Below are positions 18,829 to 27,134 of a stretch of DNA of 64,000 nt, one piece after another. The DNA comes from Blastocystis hominis (lineage: Eukaryota; Sar; Bigyra; Opalinata; Blastocystidae): contig NW_013171849.1 in NCBI RefSeq assembly GCF_000151665.1, positions 1-64,000 on the forward strand, in the 5' to 3' direction. Position 1 is the stretch's first letter, and every line of letters begins with the position of its first letter. Both the position numbers and the translations under genes were made by a program. The notes below the pieces were generated by a model that saw only the letters and a list, made by a program, of their open reading frames with translations, made no database searches and was not told where the DNA came from.

Positions 18829-19194
18829 TTACTTTGGCGGTAATCGTTTACCCGATACACATTCGAGTTGATCAAATGCAACACCATCGATATCAATGAT
18901 AATTATATCACCACCTAATGTCATCACACGATGACCTTCGATATCATAGATATTCTCATTGAAAGCACGGAGTTCAGCAAGTCCTCCTACTTCACCCCAC
19001 TTCACTATGTATTTATCATCATAACATGATTTCACAAGAAGATGTTGAAGATCAGGTGAATTTATCAACATATATGGAGGACTATACTCATTATGATAAT
19101 TTGTACCTTTTGGGTCCTCAACAAATGAATTAATCATATCATGCACGTATTTACGTGTGATATCAAGACGTTCATCATTCATCCAACAGTTCAT
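18829..19194 (-). CDS. Unidentified 121-aa protein
   Basis: It has no recognised domain. The C-terminal half has regular hydrophobic strands (VMTLGGDIIIIDIDGVAFDQL) and the N-terminal half is polar and helical. There is no membrane segment or signal peptide. It is convergent with the fibre gene. The ATG is preceded by ATAAATAGAAATACAA, the A/T-rich leader seen at other viral starts. Confidence 0.6.
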   Translation of the reverse strand: MNCWMNDERLDITRKYVHDMINSFVEDPKGTNYHNEYSPPYMLINSPDLQHLLVKSCYDDKYIVKWGEVGGLAELRAFNENIYDIEGHRVMTLGGDIIIIDIDGVAFDQLECVSGKRLPPK

Positions 19195-19242
19195 TTGTAT
19201 TTCTATTTATGTTTACATTATTTAAATCTATTTAGGCATCCC

Positions 19243-19434
19243 TCATTTCACTTTAATCTCTGTCGGACTGATCGATATATCACTCCCACTGTCGTCATCG
19301 GATCCATTCTTCTCATTGTACACGCACAGGCAGTGACATCTGTCCTTGCATTTCGAGTCCACCACCAGTTTGTGGTTCTTCCTTCCACTCATCCATTTCC
19401 ATGCACTTTTCAGCCATTGAATAAAGCGGTTCAT
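19243..19434 (-). CDS. Small unidentified protein with amphipathic N-terminus
   Basis: It has 63 residues. The first 20 (MNRFIQWLKSAWKWMSGRKN) are Trp-rich, basic and amphipathic, then comes a Cys-rich middle (CKDRCHCLC) and an acidic Ser/Asp tail. It starts back to back with the integrase gene across CATTTATG, so one short sequence provides the TAAATG context for this gene. It could be membrane-active, or it could be spurious. Confidence 0.5.
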   Translation of the reverse strand: MNRFIQWLKSAWKWMSGRKNHKLVVDSKCKDRCHCLCVYNEKNGSDDDSGSDISISPTEIKVK

Positions 19435-19436
19435 TT

Positions 19437-20556
19437 ATGAATGAAATCAAGGAACTAAGGAAACCAGCCAAGCGAAAAGGTGCAACTCGAGTGATCATCA
19501 GTGGCTTCAAGAGAAACATATACTTCATCGATCTCATCGATTTCTCTTCCAAACAAGACAAATGGATTCAGGAAGTGTTGGGCAGACAGAAGAGTACAGG
19601 ATTCCACAAGAATCGTGGATACAAGTATGTCCTTGTATGCATTGATGGATATTCGAAATACCTGATGGCTCGGCGACTGAAAAGCAAGAGTGCCACAGAA
19701 GTCACGCATGCGATGAAGGACATCATTCAAGCATACGGACCACCAAAGCATATTTGCTCTGATCGAGGTACCGAGTTCACCAATGCCATCTTTCGTACCA
19801 ACATCTTGGACAAGTATGACATCACCATGTATCACATGGATTCAGCGAATTAAGGCAGTACTAGCCGAACGAGCAATTCGAGATATCAAGGAAGACATCA
19901 TGGTTCCATTCAATCAATCGAAAGGTGTGTGGTTCGACTTGATCGATGGTGCCGTTCGTAGACACAATGCAAGGAAGAACAGAGACATCGGATATGCACC
20001 CACTGACATTTGGAACAACAACATCTTGTACACGGAGAAGACAGAACCATCCAACATGACAGCGAAGGACACAACACCTCAATTCGATGTGGGTGATTAT
20101 GTTCGAGTGACACGAAGACCTCGCGTTCTGGAAAAGCGATCATTGACCAGCAAATGGTCTCAGGACTTGTATGAAGTTGTTGACATTGACGATCGATTCA
20201 TGCCATTGATGTACGAAGTGAAGAATATGGAAAGCGGTAGCAAGCAGAAGTGCTATCATTGGGAACTCCTGGCGAGCAAATGCAAACCACAGCCAGCACC
20301 ACCAGTCACGCGATCCAAGAGTCGAAAGGAACCCAATGCATTGCGAGATGCAGCAAGGTCACATCGACCCATTACGAGGAGTCAGAATGGGACGACTTCG
20401 TGGGAAGCCGAAGGCTTCCCGGGGCGATGTACATCGCCCCCTTCGTCGTCCCGGCGGAACTTCGTGGGAAGCCGAAGGCTTCCCGGGGCGACTTTGTCGC
20501 CCCACTTTGTTCCGCCACAGAAACAACGTCGCCTAAATGTTCGAAAACGATCGTGA
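19437..20556 (+). pseudogene. Retroviral-type integrase (rve), frameshifted
   Basis: This is the Polinton integrase that would join the TIR ends to host DNA. Catalytic acidic residues are Asp in IYFIDLIDFSS, Asp in CSDRGTEF, and Glu in AERAIRDIKED, spaced about 35 residues after the second Asp (DD35E type). The C-terminal part (FDVGDYVRVTRRP to CYHWELLAS) is an SH3/chromo-like DNA-binding tail. The frame breaks near 19846, between the second Asp and the Glu, so neither piece alone has the full triad. Pieces are 19437-19853 and about 19850-20556. The 3' end runs into a nested hairpin cluster and overlaps the opposing gene. Confidence 0.85.
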
Positions 20557-21097
20557 TGCTCTTCACACCACCTAGAAGCATGAGAGGAAGATTCGAATAC
20601 GTACGAAGGACAGGAGAGTTGTAGGGGGAAGCGTTGCTTCCCCCAATATTCACAACAGCATAACCAGTATGAGACACAAGACTATTCAATGTATCGATGT
20701 ACGGTCTGTCTAGGATAGGCGTGTTGTCAAACGTGACTAGCACTCGATAACCCTTTTCAACCACCGATTCGATTGACGTGCAATCGTTGAACATGTCTTC
20801 AGGAAGGTACGTTATGACAGTCGTGGTTATCAGATACGATCCGGACGGCATAGGCGGCATACCATCACCACCCCATTCGCTATTGAATGATTCGGTAGTT
20901 TCTGGTGTGTATTCGAAGACAAATGCTTCATTCGCTTTCACGATACAAGCCGCACTCCCCCACGAGTATTGAGGAACGCCATCCACTGTCTCTCGAATTA
21001 GCACATGATGACCGTCCTTCTCTGGCATGTTGATGAGCATGTTGTCGAGCTTCTTGAACGTGTAGTTGTTTCCATTGCTGCTGAAAATGTACGACAT
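20372..21097 (-). CDS. Unidentified 241-aa protein, tail overlapping integrase antisense
   Basis: No family is recognised. Residues 1-175 look like a globular beta-rich protein, with one in-frame single hairpin (20624-20644, GGGGGAAGC/GCTTCCCCC) adding a short Gly/Asn/Pro loop. The last 45 residues are translation of the nested hairpin cluster at 20389-20516. The original stop was probably displaced by those insertions, giving about 185 nt of antisense overlap with the integrase 3' end. The start has AAAGTAAATG. A virion role is possible from neighbourhood only. Confidence 0.6.
   Translation of the reverse strand: MSYIFSSNGNNYTFKKLDNMLINMPEKDGHHVLIRETVDGVPQYSWGSAACIVKANEAFVFEYTPETTESFNSEWGGDGMPPMPSGSYLITTTVITYLPEDMFNDCTSIESVVEKGYRVLVTFDNTPILDRPYIDTLNSLVSHTGYAVVNIGGSNASPYNSPVLRTYSNLPLMLLGGVKSITIVFEHLGDVVSVAEQSGATKSPREAFGFPRSSAGTTKGAMYIAPGSLRLPTKSSHSDSS
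20389..20516. repeat. Double-hairpin element with two further elements nested in its loops
   Basis: The outer element has arms GGGACGAC/GTCGTCCC and GGCGGAAC/GTTCCGCC, as found un-nested at 13924 and inside 12210-12342. Each loop holds a complete double hairpin (GGGAAGCC/GGCTTCCC plus GGGGCGA-type). CTTCGT flanks the first nested copy on both sides. ACTTCGT/ACTTTGT flanks the second. Confidence 0.9.
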
Positions 21098-21107
21098 TTA
21101 CTTTTAT

Positions 21108-21617
21108 TTACTTTGGGTGACTTCGCTCGTATGGTTTGACATACACACCCTTCAAACACGCGCCATCATCGATGAACAGATCGGACAACTCGGGAGGCAC
21201 TTCATCATCCACCACCTTGTAGACCACGCGTACATAGTAGTTGGAGAAGAAGTAAACAGCACGATTCTCGGTTACCACAGGTACCACATAGGGGGAGGCA
21301 TACGTCCTACAGAAAGCGTTCAAAGGCACACCGAGCAAACCGTTGGATTTCAATTGAGGCAATAGATACTCCCATTCATCCTCGGTAAACAAAGGTGGAC
21401 GAGTTTCATCCAACGTCATCTCCATGCAATCATAGTCGTGCAAGATCAAACCACAGTTCACATTTGCTTGCGGAGTGCAAACACTGAAGCCGAATAGACG
21501 CTCGGAATTGATCGGATACTTGGTGTGAATGATAATGTCGGCGAGTTCGATATTCTCGTCCTCACAAGTGCGTACCAGGGAAGACCATGTGTTGTTCTCT
21601 GTTTTCTTGTACTTCAT
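21108..21617 (-). CDS. Unidentified 169-aa protein
   Basis: It has no recognised motif, membrane segment or signal peptide. It is mixed alpha/beta, with conserved-looking stretches such as LFGFSVCTPQANVNCGLIL and a C-terminal VYFFSNYYVRVVYKVV strand pair. It lies 10 nt upstream of the 241-aa gene on the same strand, and the start has CCTAAATG. The spacer between the two (AAAGTAAATAAAAGTAAATG) gives the second gene its start context. Confidence 0.6.
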   Translation of the reverse strand: MKYKKTENNTWSSLVRTCEDENIELADIIIHTKYPINSERLFGFSVCTPQANVNCGLILHDYDCMEMTLDETRPPLFTEDEWEYLLPQLKSNGLLGVPLNAFCRTYASPYVVPVVTENRAVYFFSNYYVRVVYKVVDDEVPPELSDLFIDDGACLKGVYVKPYERSHPK

Positions 21618-21669
21618 TTAGGGAAGCATCTAGGGTTAAAAGAGAAAATATAAATATATAAATATATAA

Positions 21670-22098
21670 ATGAATAGACCTACTCACACTTTGAACCCCA
21701 ACACAGGACGAGAAATTCAAATCAACGGAGTTCGCTTCTGGAACCTTCTCAAGCGTGGATACAAGTACGACGAGAAATTGAATCGCTTGTACGATACACC
21801 TTTACCACCAGATACGACGAAGTACGTTCCCAAGTCGAGAATTCTTTCTCCCAGCAATCGCTCCATGATTATTGGTGGCACAGCATACTACGAGTTACTC
21901 CATGACAACTACAGACGCGTAAAAGGACAATGGGTGAAAATGACCAAAGAAGAAGCCGAGGCATACGATAATGATCCAGACATTAGCATTGCATTCGCTG
22001 ACCCCAATTCTAGTGATTCTGATTCATCGGAATCCGAGTTCTACGACATCGATGAATTCGAGTACGATGCGGATGGTCATGCCATTTTCCCATTCTAG
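21670..22098 (+). CDS. Small acidic protein with NPxTGR adaptor-like motif
   Basis: It has 142 residues. The N-terminus contains NPNTGREIQINGVRFWNLL, the NPxTGRxI-x4-G-x3-Y/F/W-x2-L pattern seen in short adaptor-like domains of large DNA viruses (from memory). The same pattern opens the DNA polymerase next door. A second G-x-A-YY-x-LL motif follows near residue 75. The C-terminal 45 residues are acidic (Asp/Ser/Glu). It may dock on the polymerase or terminal protein; this is inference. The start has TATAAATG after an ATATAAATATATAAATA leader. Confidence 0.65.
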   Translation: MNRPTHTLNPNTGREIQINGVRFWNLLKRGYKYDEKLNRLYDTPLPPDTTKYVPKSRILSPSNRSMIIGGTAYYELLHDNYRRVKGQWVKMTKEEAEAYDNDPDISIAFADPNSSDSDSSESEFYDIDEFEYDADGHAIFPF

Positions 22099-22109
22099 GG
22101 GACCAACAT

Positions 22110-22151
22110 GGGGAAGCGTAGCTTCCCCGGGAGACGACGAAGTCGTCTCCC
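22110..22151. repeat. Double-hairpin element between NPxTGR and polymerase genes
   Basis: Arms are GGGGAAGC/GCTTCCCC and GGGAGACGAC/GTCGTCTCCC. It is intergenic, and the gene-end motif TTTTTCACTTTGG follows at 22167-22179. Confidence 0.85.
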
Positions 22152-22166
22152 CAACAGTCTCCTAAC

Positions 22167-22179
22167 TTTTTCACTTTGG
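22167..22179 (+). promoter_or_regulatory. Gene-end motif TTTTTCACTTTGG before polymerase
   Basis: It is downstream of the 142-aa gene in its direction and 45 nt before the polymerase start, which has the separate context TATATAAATG. A promoter role for the next gene cannot be excluded from this site alone. Confidence 0.45.
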
Positions 22180-22223
22180 TCACACGTGTATCACCACTTA
22201 AAGATTTTGTGACCCTTATATAA

Positions 22224-25200
22224 ATGAGTTCACAACGCGTAGGATATACTATCAACCCTGAGACTGGAAAACAAATCAAAATCGGTGGGCCGACCTGGAA
22301 GCGATTGGCCGCCACGTACTACATGATCGGCGATACGTTCACCGATCAGACCATTCCTGACACGAGAGCTTATGTGTCGAACAAGATATTCGGGATGAAA
22401 CTAGCAACACCAAAAAGACAAGTGACACATAGACGCGTCAGTGATCCCAAAGGTGAGCGCAGGTATCTCGTCGTGGGAAGCGAGGCGTGGAACGAGCGGT
22501 ACCTCGAGTACGAGTGGAACGGCCATGAGTTCGGTGAGAAGCGACAACGTCACTTACCCGGTTACCTGAACACCGTGGAGAAGAGACGTGAAATGAGACG
22601 CAATAAGGCATTCGAACGCTTCGATCGCAAGGTCTCACAAGGACGATTGAGTGATGTGATCGATTCAACTCTCGGGTATGCACTCACGTACTATCACACC
22701 GTGCAAGGAGACATGTACAAGGAATGGGTGAAAGAGAAACGAACCAAGAAGGACTTCCGTCTCAACAACGATTTTGACAACAGGTTGTGGGTTCGACTAC
22801 CGGGTGAGAAGAGTGATGAGGAAGTGGAACCGATCAATCTCATATTCGATGAGACAAATGAATTCAATGAGGTCCTGAAGAAGTTCATCCTCAATGGTAT
22901 GCGTGAATACAATCAGTGTTTCATCACCATCATGGGGTACAACCTCATGTTGACACATGACGGAGATCCCAAGATCCTCAACCTCACCGATGATCGATTG
23001 GGACACCTCCGCATCGTTCGACGAGATCGCATCGATGAATGGATCGAGGAGTACCTGAAATGGTACCGAAACGGTGTAGAGGAACAGGAGACAGAGGGAA
23101 GTGGGTTCGTGTACCATGGTTGGATCGGCTTCCACATTGAGATGTTCCCACTACGTACATTCGTGGGGTACAAGCAGCACACACCGTTCGTCATCGGACG
23201 CACAGCGCTCAACCCGGATTTCGATGACAACCGGTGCCTGCAGCGGTGTCTCATTCTGGCCAGTGAAGGTGGGCACAAGATCGTCGCGAATTGCAAGATT
23301 GGCGATGCAACCGTGTACAACAAGTGGTTGAAGCACCCTGAGAAGAACAAGGTGTTCGGAGTGACAATTCACGAGGTAGAGGAGGCGATGGGCATTCGCG
23401 ACAACGTCCCATTCGATGCGAGTGAAGAGAAATTCGCCGCATTGGAGGCATTGTTGAACGTATCACTCAACGTATTCGAGGTCACACTCTTGCCTGGATA
23501 CACCGATAAGACGAAGGAACAATTCGACTTATTCACATGCGATGTGGTGTACAAAGGTAAGGAGAAATCACGTTCCCCTCTCTCCCTCTGCATCTTGAAC
23601 GACTTGAATCTACCTGAGGGCACTCCAAAGCACTTCTTGTACATCAAGGACTTGAACGACTTCAAGCATCGTATGATGCGACGAAGTGATGCGAAGAATA
23701 GACATCTCTCAAGAAATGTGAAATGCAGATTCTGTAACGACTTCTTCGGATCTCGCAAAGCCGTTCATGATCACGAAGTACAAACACATCGTGAACTTGT
23801 CGATGAGAGTGATCAGTACGATTTGTCGAACGAGGAGACTCGGTTGCGATTCACCAACCAGCGATATGAAATGCCAGCACCGGTTGTCGTGTACGCTGAC
23901 TTCGAGTCAGCAATTGACGACAAGAACAAACACAAGCCCATCATGTTATCCTGTCTAGCCGTGTCTCGCATTCCAGCCATTGACAACCAACTTCGAGTCT
24001 TCCATGCACCACATGAGAGCGAAGAGGATCTTCGCCCTTTCATGGACTATCTCACACAATTGCAGAGCAGAGTGAAAGAGTATCTCTTCGATGAATTACC
24101 ACTCGAGAACTCTCCGAGTATCGAGAGGGACTTTCGTGCAACAACCGTGTGTCCCTTCTGTCATGTGAAACTGGAGAACGACAAGGAGGGAGGAAGCTTC
24201 GCTTCCTCCGGGGCGAGCGATACTCGCCCCAAGGTGAGACATCATGCACATGTGACAGGTGAATACACCACAGGGAAGGGAGAGGTACGTCACTTCGAAG
24301 CAGGGCAGTACATCTGCACCTGTTGTACCAAGTGCAATCTACAACTCTCCTTCAACAAGAAGAACTATCGTCTACCCGTATACTTCCACAATGGATCGCA
24401 CTACGACTTCACATTCATCATGAAACTCATCGCAGCTCATTCAACCTCTAGTGACTCCTTGGAAGTCATTCCAACCACTGAGGACAAGGAGATGCAGATC
24501 GAATACAATGGCATACAATTCAAGGACTCGTTGAAGCTCATCAGCAGTCCTCTCAGATCCATCGTCGCACAGACACTTGGAGGGAACCTCGATTTGTACG
24601 TGCACACCAAGCAACAACTACGCAAGTACTGTGAATCACGAGGTAAGCAATGGAATGACGAGTACATCGATCTGTTGACACGGAAGGAACCCATGTTCTA
24701 CAGTCTCATCAAATCGTACGACACATTGAATAACACCGTCATTCCTTCTCGCAAACAATGCATCGATGATATGAAGGGTGAGATGATGCCCCAAGACGAA
24801 TATGATCACATGGTGAAGCTGTGGAAGACCTTCGATATCAAGACATGGGGTGAGTACTACGAGTTGTACAATGTACTCGATGTGACTCTCATGGCTGATG
24901 CATTCGAGCACTTCCGCGTTACCACACTGAATGCATTCGGTGTTGATCCGATGCACTACATCACAGCACCACAAATGGCCTATTCGCTCTTCTTAAAGGT
25001 CACAATGGAGGGCGATCATAGCGAGAGTAGCCTCATGACCCTCGCAAGGAAATGGGCTCAGTACATCATGCGCATCAACGCGAATGAGGGACTTGAGGAG
25101 AAACAACTCGTGAAAGTGTTCTTGAACCGCATGGGTGAGTTCTATGAAAGCAAGGGCATTCGATTGATGGAGACGAGTGAGATCGACGACTTCATGCGTC

Positions 25201-26697
25201 TACTCAAGAACCTGCGAGGAGGCATCACACAGATCGTGAAACGACATGCCAAAGTCGACCTTGACAGCACCGCCAACAACGGAGAACAATCATCCATCTA
25301 CTACCTCGACGCCAACAACCTGTATGGTGGAGCCATGCACAGAATGATGCCTTACGAATTAGTGGGTGTACCCGAACGACGAGAAATAATGGAAAGGATC
25401 AACCGTGATCCGAATGAATGGGTGCAATCACTCAAGACATTCGGTAAATATGGGTTCTTCATCGAATGCGATATACGAGGCACCAGTGGAACTCCATGAT
25501 AAATTCAATGACTTGCCATTCTTCCCCGTACAGAAGGCGGGCATGTACTCCGATGGAATCAAGAAGTACGCAGCGAAGAACGATATTGTGGACAAGGTCA
25601 AAGAGGTGAATACACCGAAACTCATTTGTGATCTTGTACCTCGACGCAAATATCTCGTACACTACTCTCTGTTGCAATTGGGTCTTCAACAGGGTTATCA
25701 CGTCACGCACATCCACCGCATCATCCGATTCAAACAAGCACCCTTCATCTTCGAATACGTCAATATGCTCAGTGAAAAACGAGCCAAATCAAAAACCACC
25801 GTAGAAAAGAACCTGTACAAATTATTAGCAAACTCCACCTATGGAAAATTCGTGGAGACTGGGTTGAAGCGAATGAAGGTAAAGTTCGCTAGCACGTGGA
25901 ATGAACGTGAGGCTATCATCCAGAAGCACGGATACGACATGATCGCAGGAACCACCATGTATTCCGAGAATCTCATCGGCATTAAGCTGAACACACCGGT
26001 GCGCAAGATAGAGAAGCCTTTCTTCATCGGGTTCGCTATCCTCGACATGTCGAAGCACATCATCTACGACTTCTATTACAATGTGCTCAAGACTACATTC
26101 GACACCGTGGAGCTGTTGGGACAGGACACGGACTCACTCATCGTACAACTGAGCGATCGTGGTAACATCGTCCACAAAATGTGCGATATGTACAAGTCGT
26201 TTGACTTCTCTGAGTTGGATAATACGAGCTACTTCTACGGAGAACTCGTGAACTACTACGAGCATGAAGTGGACAAGAGAAAGTTCCCTTCATTGGAATC
26301 ATTCCTCAACTTCAACAAGAAGTTGCCGGGACCCATATTCAAGGATGAGCATAACGGGCATCGCATCACTGAATTCGTGGGACTTAGACCAAAGATGTAC
26401 TGTTTGATTGACGAGAAGCATGTAGTGCATAACGCAGCAAAGGGAGTTCCTCGCAATGTGGTGATCGATGGAGAGAGGATGAGCGTGAAGAACATCGAGC
26501 TGTACAAGCGCGTCCTTGAGGCAGAGAAGAAGGAAGATGCAGTGATCGAAGGTACTTTCAAGCGTATCAACAACCAGGCCTTCAATATCAGCACGAAGGA
26601 GCAAACCAAGACCCTCATGACTTGCACGGATAACAAACGTTGGATCTTGGACGACAACATACACACACTGGCATTCGGGCATTATAGACTGAAGTAA
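22224..26697 (+). pseudogene. Protein-primed family B DNA polymerase, frameshifted
   Basis: This is the replicative polymerase of the element. The N-terminus has an NPETGKQIKIGG motif, then a DDNRCLQRCLILA block, a C2H2 finger (CRFCNDFF to HDHEVQTH, about 500-521) and an HNH-like Cys/His cluster (about 641-706). Exonuclease motifs are VVVYADFES (about 553), NGSHYDFTF (about 722) and YNVLDV (about 881). Polymerase motif A is YYLDANNLYGG (about 1025), motif B KNLYKLLANSTYGKF and motif C DTDS lie after the break. One frame change near 25480, between motifs A and B, splits it into 22224-25499 and about 25480-26697, so this copy is probably non-functional. A double hairpin lies in frame within the HNH-like region. 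Confidence 0.9.
24189..24230. repeat. Double-hairpin element inside DNA polymerase gene
   Basis: Arms are GGAGGAAGC/GCTTCCTCC and GGGGCGAG/CTCGCCCC. At 42 nt it keeps the frame and adds about 14 Gly/Ser/Ala/Asp residues between the first Cys pair and the His cluster of the HNH-like region. Confidence 0.88.
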
Positions 26698-26708
26698 AGG
26701 AAGCAATC

Positions 26709-26719
26709 TTTCACTTTGG
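26709..26719 (+). promoter_or_regulatory. Gene-end motif after polymerase
   Basis: TTTCACTTTGG lies 12 nt after the polymerase stop and abuts the right TIR. No gene follows it inside the element, which favours a 3'-end signal over a promoter. Confidence 0.5.
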
Positions 26720-27031
26720 ACAACCATGGATACCATGGCCTACAATGGAAGTCAGGTTAACATTGCAGAAATTGGCCGAAATTGGCAGCCATGGGTTTCC
26801 GCGCGTTTCACGTCGTGGTCATCGAGGTGACCAGGTAGGCAATGGCAGGAAATGGCAGGAAATGGCAGTCATGGGTTTCCGCGCGTTTCTTGTTATGGAC
26901 ATCGAGGTGAGCAGGTAGACAATGGCAGAAAATGGCCGAAAATGGTCGAAAAATGGTCGAAAAAAGTTCACCGCGGTTATTTGGTAGGAAATGGATTTCC
27001 GCGCATCTATCGCCTTTTCCCTACTACTACT
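26720..27031 (-). repeat. Right terminal inverted repeat of copy 1
   Basis: It is the reverse complement of 4216-4441, with additional internal copies of the GGAAATGGCAG and CATGGGTTTCCGCGCG blocks making it about 312 bp. It ends CCCTACTACTACT, with one more ACT triplet than the left end. Confidence 0.88.
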
Positions 27032-27134
27032 GATTCATATAGTAAGTATAATGTATTACGAAATAGTATAGTGTCAAATAAATATATGTATGATTACATG
27101 GATCGTATTCTACTCTTTGGTATTATTGTCATTT

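Larger units (their letters stand above)
4216..27031 (+). mobile_element. Polinton/Maverick-like (adintovirus-like) element, copy 1, complete
   Basis: The element is bounded by inverted repeats starting AGTAGTAGGG on the left and ending CCCTACTACT on the right. It carries the diagnostic Polinton set: protein-primed DNA polymerase B, retroviral-type integrase, packaging ATPase, adenain-like protease and a probable double-jelly-roll capsid protein. Virion genes fill the left two thirds and replication/integration genes the right third. Frameshifts in integrase, polymerase and the first large gene suggest an inactive integrated copy, although sequencing error cannot be excluded. I see no clear target duplication: the left flank reads TTAGAA and the right flank GATTCA. 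Confidence 0.9.

Noticed and set aside
4446-24230. CRISPR array or repeat-spacer structure from the recurring palindromes
   Set aside because: Spacing is irregular (hundreds to thousands of bases), arms vary, many are inside genes, and there are no cas genes; the host is eukaryotic.
25405-26697. Separate gene downstream of the polymerase
   Set aside because: It carries polymerase motifs B and C in the expected order right after a piece ending past motif A, so it is the second part of one frameshifted gene.
4210-27040. Target-site duplication flanking copy 1
   Set aside because: Six bases before the left end (TTAGAA) and after the right end (GATTCA) do not match under any end placement I tried, so I do not claim one.
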